From Rahnella bonaserana (GTDB taxonomy: Bacteria > Pseudomonadota > Gammaproteobacteria > Enterobacterales > Enterobacteriaceae): a stretch of 64,000 bases of DNA. This document shows, in pieces, positions 36,170 to 44,353 of the stretch (its first letter is position 1; each line of letters starts with the position of its first letter). The position numbers were made by a program, and so were the translations under genes. The stretch lies in contig NZ_JAFMOW010000068.1 in NCBI RefSeq assembly GCF_019049675.1, forward strand, positions 310,001-374,000, read 5' to 3'. The notes beneath the pieces were generated by a model. It searched no databases, was not told where the DNA came from, and was given only the letters and a program-made list of their open reading frames with translations.

Positions 36170-37618
36170 TCAGCGGAAAGGCGGCTCATTAAATGTACGT
36201 AATTTGCGTGAATGGAGATGATCGCCCTCGGCGCGCAGCAGGTCGATAGCGCAGATGCCAATTTGCAGATGCTCAGAAATGGCGCCTTCATAGAATTTGT
36301 TCGCCTGGCCTGGCAGTTTGATTTCCCCGTGTAATGGCTTATCCGATACGCACAGTAACGTGCCGTAAGGCACCCGGAAACGGTAACCTTGCGCGGCAAT
36401 CGTCGCACTTTCCATATCGACGGCTACGGCACGGCTGAGATTAAAGCGCAGTGCCGACGCGGCGTAACGTAATTCCCAGTTACGGTCGTCGGTAGTCACA
36501 ACCGTACCGGTGCGCAGCCGTTGCTTCACTTCCTCACCCGGCATCCCGCTCATCTTTTTGGTCGCGTCGTACAGCGCGCGCTGCACTTCGGCAATACTTG
36601 GAATTGGGATGTCCGGCGGTAAAACCGCATCCAGAACGTGATCGTCACGCAGATAAGCGTGTGCCAGAACGTAATCACCAATCGACTGCGTTTCACGCAA
36701 TCCGCCGCAGTGACCAATCATCAGCCAGACGTGCGGCCGTAAGACGGCAAGGTGATCGCAAATGGTTTTGGCGTTCGCCGGACCCACGCCGATATTTACC
36801 AGCGTAATGCCTGAGCCGTCGCGGGCCATCAGGTGATAGGCTGGCATCTGATGCTTTTTCCAGGCCAGATCAGACACTGCCTGTTCCGGATTCTGCGTCT
36901 CAGCGGTAATGAACACACTGCCCGCGCAGGCCAGCGCCTCGTAAGGACTTTCAGGATCGGCAATCTGCGCGCACGCCCAGCTGACGAATTCATCCACGTA
37001 GCGGGTGTAGTTGGTGAAAAGTACATATGGCTGGAAGTGTTCGATAAGTGTGCCGGTGTAATGACGCAGGCGCGCCAGCGAGAAATCCGCCCGCAGGGCA
37101 TTAAAGTGCGACAGCGGGAAGATATCGCCGGGATAACTGAGGCCATCTGCGGTTTCATCGCCAATTTGCGAGAGTTCCGTGGTCGGAAAATGCTTCGCCA
37201 GACCCGCGCTCATTGAGCGGTCAAGCATCAGATCAGAGCCGTCAATCACGTAGGAATAGGGGATTTCCTGCTGGGAAGGGACGACTTCAATTACCGCGTC
37301 ATATTCATCTTCCAGCAGGGAGAGCTGTTCGAGCAAATAGTGACGGAACAATTCAGGGCGCGTGATGGTGTTGGCATAACGGCCTGGATGGGAAAAACGA
37401 CCATAGGCGCGGGTCGGATTTTTAGCGGGCGTTACACCGTCCCAGGTGACACGTAATTCCGGGTAAACAAACAGCCCGGCGGCACGCGCACTGATGTCAG
37501 GCAGCGTCCCCTCAACGATGAAATCTTTAATCGCCACCCGCAATGCGGCCACAGAGCTGTTGTACATCTCTTCGAGCTTCTCAATCGCCTGTGAAGCGGT
37601 GAGGGATTTGTTATCCAT
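36170..37618 (-). CDS. amn: AMP nucleosidase Amn
   Basis: Hydrolyses AMP to adenine and ribose-5-phosphate, 482 residues (E. coli 484). The N-terminal regulatory domain has GLFVYPELRVTWDG. The C-terminal nucleoside-phosphorylase fold has ITLVNIGVGPANAKTICDHLAVLRPHVWLMIGHCGG, TTDDRNWE and the substrate-binding AVDMESATIAAQGYRFRVPYGTLLCVSDKPLHGEIK. AAAGGA precedes the ATG. An isolated transcript unit between an ERIC and a divergent GST gene. Confidence 0.96.
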   Translation of the reverse strand: MDNKSLTASQAIEKLEEMYNSSVAALRVAIKDFIVEGTLPDISARAAGLFVYPELRVTWDGVTPAKNPTRAYGRFSHPGRYANTITRPELFRHYLLEQLSLLEDEYDAVIEVVPSQQEIPYSYVIDGSDLMLDRSMSAGLAKHFPTTELSQIGDETADGLSYPGDIFPLSHFNALRADFSLARLRHYTGTLIEHFQPYVLFTNYTRYVDEFVSWACAQIADPESPYEALACAGSVFITAETQNPEQAVSDLAWKKHQMPAYHLMARDGSGITLVNIGVGPANAKTICDHLAVLRPHVWLMIGHCGGLRETQSIGDYVLAHAYLRDDHVLDAVLPPDIPIPSIAEVQRALYDATKKMSGMPGEEVKQRLRTGTVVTTDDRNWELRYAASALRFNLSRAVAVDMESATIAAQGYRFRVPYGTLLCVSDKPLHGEIKLPGQANKFYEGAISEHLQIGICAIDLLRAEGDHLHSRKLRTFNEPPFR

Positions 37619-37744
37619 ACGTTTTCCTTTGTGCTTCGTTCGTCATCATTCATTCTAAATATGGCTTGTCTGGCCCGTGCCGCCAATGTTTTATTAGGAT
37701 AGAAAAGCCGGATGGCGCTTTTATGAACGAACAGGAGAAAGTGA

Positions 37745-38386
37745 ATGATTCGGGTATGGGGCAGAAAAACGTCGTCAAATGTCCAGGCGCTGATGTGGTG
37801 TATCGGGGAACTGGGGCTTGAGTATGAGCGTTTTGACATTGGCCATAAATATGGTGGCAATGACACGCCGGAATTTCTGGCGATGAACCCTAATGGCACG
37901 GTTCCGGTGATCCGTGATGGCGAGGGCCAGCCGTTGTGGGAAACCGGCGCCATTCTGCGTTATCTGGCAGAAAAATATGGCGCTGGCGAATTCTGGCCGA
38001 AGGATGGTGAGCGGCGGGCTCAAATCGATAAGTGGACGGAATGGGCAAAAATCGGTGTTGCGATGAACTTCACTGCACCGGTCTTCTGGATGGTGGTGAG
38101 AACTGCCGCCAAAGATCAGGATCTTCAGGCGTTAGAAAAATCATTGCAGAACCTGAATAAGAAACTGGTGATTGCCGAGGCGCAGATTGCACAACAGGGT
38201 TATCTTGCCGGAAATGCCTTCTCGCTGGCCGATATTCAGTTTGGTCACAGTCTGTTCCGCTACTTTGATATCGCAATAGAAAGACCGTCGTATCCGGCGA
38301 TTGAGCAATATTATCAAAAGCTCACACAGCGCCCGGCATTTGCGGAGCATGTCATGGTGTCTTATGACGAGTTGCGGGTGGTGTAA
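37745..38386 (+). CDS. Glutathione S-transferase family protein
   Basis: Cytosolic GST-fold protein, 213 residues. The N-terminal thioredoxin domain begins IRVWGRKTSSNVQALMW, with the usual Ser/Asn at the start of the first helix, and has the glutathione-contacting NPNGTVPVI followed by LWETGAILRYLAEKYG. The C-terminal helical domain carries FSLADIQFGHSLFRY, the conserved capping Asp region. Function is not defined beyond conjugation or peroxide detoxification in the family. It ends at a strong terminator. Confidence 0.88.
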   Translation: MIRVWGRKTSSNVQALMWCIGELGLEYERFDIGHKYGGNDTPEFLAMNPNGTVPVIRDGEGQPLWETGAILRYLAEKYGAGEFWPKDGERRAQIDKWTEWAKIGVAMNFTAPVFWMVVRTAAKDQDLQALEKSLQNLNKKLVIAEAQIAQQGYLAGNAFSLADIQFGHSLFRYFDIAIERPSYPAIEQYYQKLTQRPAFAEHVMVSYDELRVV

Positions 38387-38402
38387 CCCTGTTTCAAATG
38401 CT

Positions 38403-38437
38403 AAAAAGCCCGCTTCATTATTAAGCGGGCTTTTTTT
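38403..38437. terminator. Bidirectional intrinsic terminator between the GST gene and shiA
   Basis: 13-bp stem AAAAAGCCCGCTT / AAGCGGGCTTTTT with a 7-nt loop and T runs in both directions. Confidence 0.9.
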
Positions 38438-38449
38438 ATGACTTCTGGC

Positions 38450-39769
38450 TTAGTGTGGTTTAGCCGTTTTCATAAACATCGCCGTAAGGGCCGAGAGCAC
38501 ACAGCCGGCCATCAGATAGATCGCGACAGAATGCCATTCGCCTCCGGAGAAATTCAGCAACGCAGCGGCAATAAACGGCGTAAATCCACCGCCCACCACA
38601 CTGGCGACCTGATAACCCACACCCGCTCCGCTGTAGCGGTAACCCGCGCCGAACATTTCCGTGAACATCGGTTGCTGGACGCAGACCACCATGTCATGGG
38701 CAATATTTGCCAGCAGCAGCGAGAAGATCACTATGCCGGCAATGGATCGGGCTTCAAGCGCCATAAAGAACGGGAAGGCGCTCAGTGCGCCAACCAGTGC
38801 GCCGGTAATGTAAATGCGGCGCCGCCCGTAACGGTCTGCAAACCAGGCAAACAGGGGAATGGTCAGGCAACTGATACCGCCGACCAGCAGTCCGATATTC
38901 AGAAACAGTTCACGCGACATCCCCAGATTGTGGGTCGAATAGTTAAGTGCGAACGCGGTGACAATATACATCGTCAGCAATTCACACAGGCGAAGGAGGA
39001 TGATTTTCAGAAATGCGCCGGGATGGCGAAACAGTGCTTCGAATACCGGTAAGCGTTTTTTTGCTTCTTTGGGTTGCTCTTCCTGAGCGCGTTCGAACTC
39101 GACAGACTCTTCCATGCCGTTACGCACCCACAGCGCGCCGAGTACCAGCACAACGCTGAACAGGAACGGCAAACGCCAGCCCCAGCTCATGAACTGTGCA
39201 TCCGTTGTCAGGTTGCTTATCAAAGACACCAGGCCGGTTGCGAGTAACAGGCCGACGCCATAACCCATCTGAATACCGCTGCTGTAGAAGGCTTTCTTGC
39301 CGGAGGGCGCACTTTCAACGGCCAGTAAAGCTGCGCCGCCCCATTCCCCTCCGACGGCAAAGCCCTGAATAGCGCGCAACGTGACCAGCAGCGCCGGAGC
39401 CCACCAGCCAATCGTCGCGAAAGAGGGGAGAATACCGATACAGGCGGTGGCGATGCCCATGATCCAGACGGTCATCATCAGCATCCGTTTGCGGCCCAGA
39501 CGATCGCCGAAATGGCCGAAGACAATGCCGCCGAGCGGGCGAAAGAGAAAGCCGACGCCGAAAGTAGCAAATGCGGCGAGTGTGCCCATTGCCGGGTCGA
39601 TTTGAGGGAAGAACTCGCTGTTAAACACCAGGGCTGCGGTGATGCCGTAAAGTAAAAAATCGAACCAGTCTACGACTGCGCCAACGAAGCTGCCCCAGGC
39701 AGCCCGGCGGGCACGGCTATGTGAAATTATCTCCTCATCGGGGCGGGGGGCGGTGAGCATGGAGTCCAT
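38450..39769 (-). CDS. shiA: Shikimate transporter ShiA
   Basis: MFS proton symporter (metabolite:H+ family), 439 residues, twelve helices. It is clearly the E. coli ShiA orthologue: SFVGAVVDWFDFLLYGITAALVFN, PLGGIVFGHFGDRLGRKRML, AIQGFAVGGEWGGAALLAVE, ANIAHDMVVCVQQPMFTEMFG and YQVASVVGGGFTPFIAA. Imports shikimate for aromatic biosynthesis. AGGAC precedes the ATG. The next 213 bp (39770-39982) are AT-rich and hold no gene. Confidence 0.96.
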   Translation of the reverse strand: MDSMLTAPRPDEEIISHSRARRAAWGSFVGAVVDWFDFLLYGITAALVFNSEFFPQIDPAMGTLAAFATFGVGFLFRPLGGIVFGHFGDRLGRKRMLMMTVWIMGIATACIGILPSFATIGWWAPALLVTLRAIQGFAVGGEWGGAALLAVESAPSGKKAFYSSGIQMGYGVGLLLATGLVSLISNLTTDAQFMSWGWRLPFLFSVVLVLGALWVRNGMEESVEFERAQEEQPKEAKKRLPVFEALFRHPGAFLKIILLRLCELLTMYIVTAFALNYSTHNLGMSRELFLNIGLLVGGISCLTIPLFAWFADRYGRRRIYITGALVGALSAFPFFMALEARSIAGIVIFSLLLANIAHDMVVCVQQPMFTEMFGAGYRYSGAGVGYQVASVVGGGFTPFIAAALLNFSGGEWHSVAIYLMAGCVLSALTAMFMKTAKPH

Positions 39770-39982
39770 AATTGTCCTGTCTATTCCTCAGATTTCTAAA
39801 CTTTATAGTTATTAAACTTTTATTAATTAAATCGGTTAAGCGGGGTTCATTTGGCGTACAGCTAAATAAAACCGCTACTGAGACTACAGCGTCAACCGTC
39901 AGGTTAAAAACGCTTTTGCAAAGTGAAGGAGAATTTAACGCGGGTAACTGAGTGGATAAGGGCTTTACGGAGACTTTCGTTT

Positions 39983-40681
39983 TCAGAACGGGCTGGCATT
40001 GCGGGCTTCGATCCGCTCCAGGCTGACGGGATGAACAAAGTGCAGTTCACTGGCGTGCAGCATCAGCCGCGGAGTCTGTTCTGTACCGGGCAGCAGGCGG
40101 CCGCCATACAGGTCACAGCCTAAAATAGGATGCCCCAGTTGCCGGCAGTGGATGCGAAGCTGATGAGTGCGCCCGGTTTCCGGCGTCAGCTGTACCCGGG
40201 TTAGTGGCAGTGACGTTCCGTCCTCCCGCTCCTGATAAAAGCGTTCCACCACCCGATAGCCGGAACGGGCAGGTTTGCCGCTGACTGCACAAACAGACAT
40301 CAGTGGAAACAGCGCCGGATCTTTGGCAATCGGCGCATCTATCACTCCTTCATCATTTGGCAAATGTCCGCAGAGCAGTGCGCTGTAGATTTTGGTCACG
40401 GCGCGCTGGCTGAACTGCTGGCACAGGGCGGCATTCATCGCTTTATTGCGAGCGATGACCATCAGCCCCGAAGTGCCGAAATCCAGACGATGTATCAGGG
40501 TGCAGCCGGGGAATAGCTTTACCAGCCTGTGATGAACAGAATCCAGATTTTGCGGGTTTTTTCCCGAGAGACTAAGTAATCCTGAGGGTTTATTGATCAG
40601 CACCAGATGCTCGTCCTGAAAGAGGATCTCAATCGTTTCATGGCACGGCGGGGCAATAAAGGTATCAATAATGACTGACAT
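39983..40681 (-). CDS. RluA-family pseudouridine synthase
   Basis: RNA-modifying enzyme of 232 residues. Family blocks: VLINKPSGLLSLSG, the catalytic Asp67 in HRLDFGTSGLMVIAR, YSALLCGHLP, and TPETGRTHQLRIHCRQLGHPILGCDLYGG. It is similar to RluA in length and organisation but diverges in sequence, so it is probably a paralogue. The RNA target cannot be told from the sequence. Confidence 0.9.
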   Translation of the reverse strand: MSVIIDTFIAPPCHETIEILFQDEHLVLINKPSGLLSLSGKNPQNLDSVHHRLVKLFPGCTLIHRLDFGTSGLMVIARNKAMNAALCQQFSQRAVTKIYSALLCGHLPNDEGVIDAPIAKDPALFPLMSVCAVSGKPARSGYRVVERFYQEREDGTSLPLTRVQLTPETGRTHQLRIHCRQLGHPILGCDLYGGRLLPGTEQTPRLMLHASELHFVHPVSLERIEARNASPF

Positions 40682-40777
40682 CAGGGTACCAGGAGGAAGA
40701 GTGGGAGCGGATGATAACGAATTTTAAAGCCGGAGGCGACCCGTCAGGCAGATGAAGGTAGTGAAAACACCAAAGCA

Positions 40778-40811
40778 AAACGCCCGCTTAAGTTTCCTTA
40801 AGCGGGCGTTT
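40778..40811 (-). terminator. Intrinsic terminator of tRNA-Asn
   Basis: 15-bp stem (AAACGCCCGCTTAAG and its complement) with a 4-nt loop, 6 bp after the tRNA 3' end, with T residues on the minus-strand side. Confidence 0.85.
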
Positions 40812-40817
40812 CTAATA

Positions 40818-40893
40818 TGGCTCCTCTGACTGGACTCGAACCAGTGACATACGGATTAACAGTCCGCCGTTCTACCGACTGAACTACAGAGGA
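40818..40893 (-). tRNA. tRNA-Asn (anticodon GTT)
   Basis: Minus strand, 76 nt including encoded CCA. Acceptor TCCTCTG pairs with CAGAGGA. The D arm contains AGTTCAGTCGGTAGAACG, the anticodon loop is CTGTTAAT (GTT), and the T arm is GGTTCGAGTCC. In E. coli an asn tRNA also neighbours nac. Confidence 0.97.
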
Positions 40894-40911
40894 ATCGTTG
40901 GAACGGGGCGA

Positions 40912-40940
40912 ATAATAGCGACTGCCCCGTGGCATGTCAA
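40912..40940 (-). promoter_or_regulatory. tRNA-Asn promoter
   Basis: Consensus TTGACA (40935-40940) and TATTAT (40912-40917) separated by 17 bp on the minus strand, followed by a GC-rich discriminator CGCCCCG, as expected for a stringently controlled stable RNA promoter. Confidence 0.9.
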
Positions 40941-41109
40941 AGGGGAAACTCTATAAATGCGTTCGTTTGCTGATACTTTGGTCAAGTTGTTGACAATAGA
41001 GTCAAAAGGGCCTGTTTTTGCGCTCCACGTTTTCGCGATTAAACTGAGTAGTGATAGCGTTTTAGCGTGGTTGCATCGCACGGAATAGCACGGCAGCTCG
41101 TCTGACTGA

Positions 41110-41259
41110 CGCAACGGACAAATTGCTGATGGCATTGAGTTCATACACCACCCGTTTTATCCCGGAGTACAAGGGCATCCGGAGCTGTCTTTACTGCGTG
41201 TGAAACCGCATCCGCTGCTGATTGCGTTTTTAAAAGCGGCAGGTTCAAAGCGCAGTTAA
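41110..41259 (+). pseudogene. C-terminal fragment of a CTP-synthase-like glutamine amidotransferase
   Basis: The frame after an in-frame TGA at 41107 encodes HHPFYPGVQGHPEL followed by a C-terminal tail ending KAAGSKRS and a stop at 41257. HPFY-GVQ-HPE is the catalytic His-Glu block at the end of class I amidotransferase domains, as in CTP synthases. Two in-frame stops lie just upstream (TAG at 41086, TGA at 41107), and no amidotransferase domain precedes it, so this is a decayed remnant. The match is short, so the parent family is tentative. Confidence 0.45.
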
Positions 41260-41664
41260 AGAAGGGCCAACCCAGTTCTCCGTCAGGAGTCCGTCAACGC
41301 GTTTGAACTCATTCATATTATTCGTCACCATCACCATACCTGCGCTGCGTGCCTGTGCGGCAATATGAATATCGTTCACCCCAATCAGATTGCCGTATTT
41401 TTCGAGGCAGGCGCGAATATGTCCGTAATGTGCGGCGGCTTTCTTGTCATAGTCCACGATACGCAAATGAGAGACGAATTCCTCGACCGCCAGTTTGTTT
41501 TTAGTCGGGCTGCTACTTTTGGCAATGCCATGCAGTAATTCAGCATAGGTGATCATTGAAATCGCCAGCTGTTCGGCGTGCTGGTTGAATTTCGCCAGCA
41601 CGCTTACCGGTCTGCGTTTGAGTATATAAATGACAATATTGGTATCCAGCAGATAGGTCAGCAT
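41245..41664 (-). CDS. vapC: VapC toxin, PIN-domain ribonuclease
   Basis: Toxin of a type II pair, 139 residues; VapC enzymes cut initiator tRNA or other RNAs. PIN acidic residues are visible: Asp7 in LLDTNIVIY, Glu42 in SMITYAELLHG, Asp98 in GVNDIHIAAQA, and the TNNMNEF block near residues 114-120. It overlaps vapB by one base (TAATG). The 3' end runs 15 bp into the opposite-strand amidotransferase remnant. Confidence 0.92.
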   Translation of the reverse strand: MLTYLLDTNIVIYILKRRPVSVLAKFNQHAEQLAISMITYAELLHGIAKSSSPTKNKLAVEEFVSHLRIVDYDKKAAAHYGHIRACLEKYGNLIGVNDIHIAAQARSAGMVMVTNNMNEFKRVDGLLTENWVGPSLTAL

Positions 41665-41897
41665 TAAAAGGTATCCCGTTCAGACTGCTCCTGTGAGGCG
41701 CGTTCTTCCATAAAATCGTCCGTCACGCGCAGCTCGCTGAGGAAAAAATTATCCCATGTATTATCAGCTGGCGTTAAAACCAGTGAATTCCCTACTTTTC
41801 TTATCGTCACGATTTTTACCTCGTCTGGAAAACGGCACTCTGCCGGAATACGTACGCTTTGCGTCCTGTTATTTAAAAATACGGTGCCTTTAGGCAT
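41664..41897 (-). CDS. vapB: VapB antitoxin, AbrB-type
   Basis: Antitoxin of 77 residues. The N-terminal swapped-hairpin AbrB domain (GTVFLNNRTQSVRIPAECRF, then VTIRKVGNSLVLTP) binds DNA. The acidic C-terminal tail (LRVTDDFMEERASQEQSERDTF) should wrap the VapC toxin. It matches enterobacterial VapB. First gene of the pair behind a near-consensus promoter. Confidence 0.92.
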   Translation of the reverse strand: MPKGTVFLNNRTQSVRIPAECRFPDEVKIVTIRKVGNSLVLTPADNTWDNFFLSELRVTDDFMEERASQEQSERDTF

Positions 41898-41941
41898 GTC
41901 GTTATTCCTCAGTAAGTTGTTTAAGCCGAAAACCTGCTTAA

Positions 41942-41980
41942 ATAATACTCGCCTGAAAAATATAGTGCAAAGGTATATAC
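41942..41980 (-). promoter_or_regulatory. vapBC promoter and candidate operator
   Basis: TTGCAC (41965-41970) and TATTAT (41942-41947) are 17 bp apart on the minus strand. The palindrome GTATATAC (41973-41980) lies just upstream and could be the VapB site. Confidence 0.65.
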
Positions 41981-42179
41981 GTCGAAAGGCGATGGCAAGG
42001 ACATAAAAAAGTCATTGCTCGTTTTGCGAGATATCCCGGAAAAGCGGATGTAACAAAAGGAAATCCTCGCCTTGATAGACAAAGGTCTTACCAGCCATTA
42101 CGTCAAAATCGTCTAAGAATGTGTGCTATAGCTGCGTTTGTTATTAACCCTGCTAATTTATAAGGATGACCTATAAGAA

Positions 42180-42196
42180 TGCATGATATTGGTGCA
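42180..42196 (+). promoter_or_regulatory. NtrC enhancer site upstream of nac
   Basis: TGCATGATATTGGTGCA matches the NtrC dyad (TGCAC-N7-GTGCA type) with one weak position. It lies about 150 bp before the sigma54 promoter. The rest of the 559-bp vapB-nac gap has no gene. Confidence 0.75.
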
Positions 42197-42334
42197 TCCC
42201 TCCTCTACAGCGCATTTCATTTCCTTAATTTGTCACATCATCGCTGGATTCGCGGCATGTCTGCGTAATAGTTTTCTCTTATATTTTGTGGCATTAGCGC
42301 CTTAAAGCCGGGATTTTTATCATTGTGCCGGAGA

Positions 42335-42350
42335 TTGGCGTAAATCTTGC
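42335..42350 (+). promoter_or_regulatory. Sigma54 promoter of nac
   Basis: TTGGCGTAAATCTTGC has GG and GC separated by 10 bp (42337-42338 and 42349-42350) and fits TGGCRYR-N4-TTGCW. Transcription would start near 42362, about 95 bp before nac. Confidence 0.85.
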
Positions 42351-42456
42351 TTTTATCAGTCCAGCTAATAGTTTGTGCTGAAAATATATCTTCAACACGC
42401 TGACATTTATAACACCAGTCCAGGGTTATCCCTTTTCGCGCAAGATGGAGACAGAG

Positions 42457-43383
42457 ATGAATCTCAGACGTCTGAAGTACTTTGTGAAAATCGTCGATAT
42501 CGGCAGCCTGACGCAGGCCGCTGATGTTCTGCACATCGCCCAACCGGCACTGAGCCAGCAACTGGCGACACTGGAGGGAGAACTGCAGCAACAATTGCTG
42601 ATTCGCACCAAGCGCGGCGTCACTCCCACTGAAGCAGGTAATATTCTTTATTCGCATGCGCAGGCAATTTTGCGCCAGTGCGACCAGATCCACAGCGCAG
42701 TTAACAATGCCGGTCAGTCACTGAGCGGTCCGGTTTCGGTTGGGCTTGCGCCAGGTACCGCCGCCTCTCAGCTGGCGGTGCCACTGTTACAGGCGGTGCG
42801 CAAACAGCATCCGGGCATTTTGCTGTATCTGAATGAAAATTTTGGCACGGCGCTCGGCGATCTGGTACTCAACGGTCGTATGGATATGGCGGTATTTTAC
42901 GGTACCAATATGACTGCCGGACTGAGCAGCCAGCCGCTGATGAAAGAAGATTTGTATCTTGTTGGCGCGCATTCTGTGATAAATCCGGGGAAATATGTCG
43001 AGCTGAGCGATGTGGCAAAAATGAATTTGTTCATGCCGCGCTCGCATAATGTGACCCGCCGTCTTGTGGATGACGCCATGGCTCTGCGCCGCCTGAGCGC
43101 GAATATCATCGGCGAAATTGAATCTTCCGCCACGCTGACTGCGGCCGTCGCCAGCGGTCTTGGCGTCACCATTCTGCCGGAATCCGCCGCCAGGGCCATG
43201 ACCGGTCCTGCGAAAGCCTGGATGTCTTGCATCAGCAGCCCGGCGATTCAGGTTCCGCTTTCACTTTGTGTTTCAGAAACGCTGGCGTTATCGCAGGAAG
43301 CGATGGCGGTGAAGAAAATTCTGCTGTCGCTGGTCTTCGAGCAAACCGCACCGGTTCTGGAACCGATGCTGGTTGCGAGCTGA
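42457..43383 (+). CDS. nac: Nitrogen assimilation control LysR regulator Nac
   Basis: LysR-type regulator that couples sigma54/NtrC nitrogen limitation signals to sigma70 genes, 308 residues. Start at 42457 (MNLRRLKYF) because GGAG lies 6 bp upstream; ATG 42445 lacks a good site. Near identity with E. coli Nac in the DNA-binding half: LKYFVKIVDIGSLTQAADVLHIAQPALSQQLATLEGELQQQLLIRTKRGVTP (seen in pieces). Later, GEIESSATLTAAVASGLGV and LPESAARAM are retained. It sits near tRNA-Asn, amn and shiA as in E. coli. Confidence 0.95.
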   Translation: MNLRRLKYFVKIVDIGSLTQAADVLHIAQPALSQQLATLEGELQQQLLIRTKRGVTPTEAGNILYSHAQAILRQCDQIHSAVNNAGQSLSGPVSVGLAPGTAASQLAVPLLQAVRKQHPGILLYLNENFGTALGDLVLNGRMDMAVFYGTNMTAGLSSQPLMKEDLYLVGAHSVINPGKYVELSDVAKMNLFMPRSHNVTRRLVDDAMALRRLSANIIGEIESSATLTAAVASGLGVTILPESAARAMTGPAKAWMSCISSPAIQVPLSLCVSETLALSQEAMAVKKILLSLVFEQTAPVLEPMLVAS

Positions 43384-43391
43384 AACGGCAC

Positions 43392-43420
43392 GTTGCCCTC
43401 ATCCCGTAGGAGAGGGCAAC
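43392..43420. terminator. Hairpin between nac and the ROK gene
   Basis: 9-bp stem GTTGCCCTC / GAGGGCAAC with an 11-nt loop in a 40-bp gap between convergent genes. The T run is poor in both directions, so termination is likely but not certain. Confidence 0.5.
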
Positions 43421-43423
43421 ACC

Positions 43424-44353
43424 TTAACTTTCCAGCCTTCCCATCACCGATGCGCCGACCAGGCCGCCGTCGGTCAGGAATTTCCCCGGTACCAACAACG
43501 TTTGTTCATATTTGTGCAGAACGCCGCCGCGTACTTTTACATCCAGCGCGGCGATCAGTTCTCTGGCAGAAGCCAGTCCGCCACCGGCGACGATCCGCGA
43601 AGGTCCCAGAATATTGACCAGCAGCGCCAGAGGTTCGGCCACCAGTTCAAGCCAGGCGTTGACGGTGAGAGCCGCGTTGGCATCGCCGTTCAGCCAGCCA
43701 GTCACAATCTCCAGACTGGTAATTTCCTGGCTGTGAAAATGCTGATGCAAACGCTCCATCCCGCGAGCGCCACCGAGCATGTCGAGGCAACCCGTCTGAC
43801 CGCAACCACATTTCAGCCGCGGAACGGAGTAGTTCTCGCCATTAATCATCAGCTCTGTGCGGGTGATGGCGCCGTGACCCCATTCGCACGTGACACCGCC
43901 GTGACCGCGCACCAGCTGACCGTTGATCACCAGTCCGCCACCGACGCCAGTGCCGAGAATAATGGCGACGACCACCGGCTGATGCTGTGCGTTGCCCGCG
44001 TGAGCTTCGGCGAGGGCAAAACAGTCAGCGTCGTTCGCCGCCGTGACCGGACGTGCAAGCGCGACGCTGAGATCTCTCGCCAGCGAATGTCCGGTAAATG
44101 CCGGAATATTGGTTGCCAGCATTTCGCCGGTTTGTGGCGAAACCAGTCCGGCAGTAGAAATCGCCAGCGGTGTACCAGCGGGCAAATCCGCGCCAAATTT
44201 GAAGATCAGATTTTGCATCGCCTGCACAAAATCGTCCCATGAAGAAACCGGCGTCGGGACTTTGCCGCATTCTTCCATCTCGCCGGGATGGCGTGAAACA
44301 CCAAACTTAATAAATGAACCGCCGATATCGGCGCAAAAAACAGCAGAAGTCAT
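43424..44353 (-). CDS. ROK-family sugar kinase
   Basis: Probable cytoplasmic hexose or amino-sugar kinase, 309 residues. Phosphate-binding CADIGGSFIKFGV opens the fold. The catalytic Asp lies in AANDADCFALAEA, GTGVGGGLVINGQLVRG follows, and the ROK zinc motif is CGCGQTGCLDMLGG. It lacks an N-terminal helix-turn-helix, so it is an enzyme rather than a repressor. The ATG overlaps the permease stop (ATGA), placing it last in the peptide-importer operon. That linkage suggests a substrate with a sugar part. The specific sugar is unknown. Confidence 0.85.
   Translation of the reverse strand: MTSAVFCADIGGSFIKFGVSRHPGEMEECGKVPTPVSSWDDFVQAMQNLIFKFGADLPAGTPLAISTAGLVSPQTGEMLATNIPAFTGHSLARDLSVALARPVTAANDADCFALAEAHAGNAQHQPVVVAIILGTGVGGGLVINGQLVRGHGGVTCEWGHGAITRTELMINGENYSVPRLKCGCGQTGCLDMLGGARGMERLHQHFHSQEITSLEIVTGWLNGDANAALTVNAWLELVAEPLALLVNILGPSRIVAGGGLASARELIAALDVKVRGGVLHKYEQTLLVPGKFLTDGGLVGASVMGRLES

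Noticed and set aside
40818..40893. tRNA-Asn as an integration site for an island on the right
   Set aside because: The tRNA reads leftward, so its 3' end faces the pseudouridine synthase gene; no integrase or direct repeat of the tRNA end was seen.
42238..42693. Minus-strand frame across the nac promoter and 5' end
   Set aside because: Overlaps nac and its sigma54 promoter, and has no family match.
43373..44242. Long plus-strand frame opposite the ROK kinase
   Set aside because: It is a shadow of a well supported gene, with repetitive low-complexity residues and no recognisable domain.
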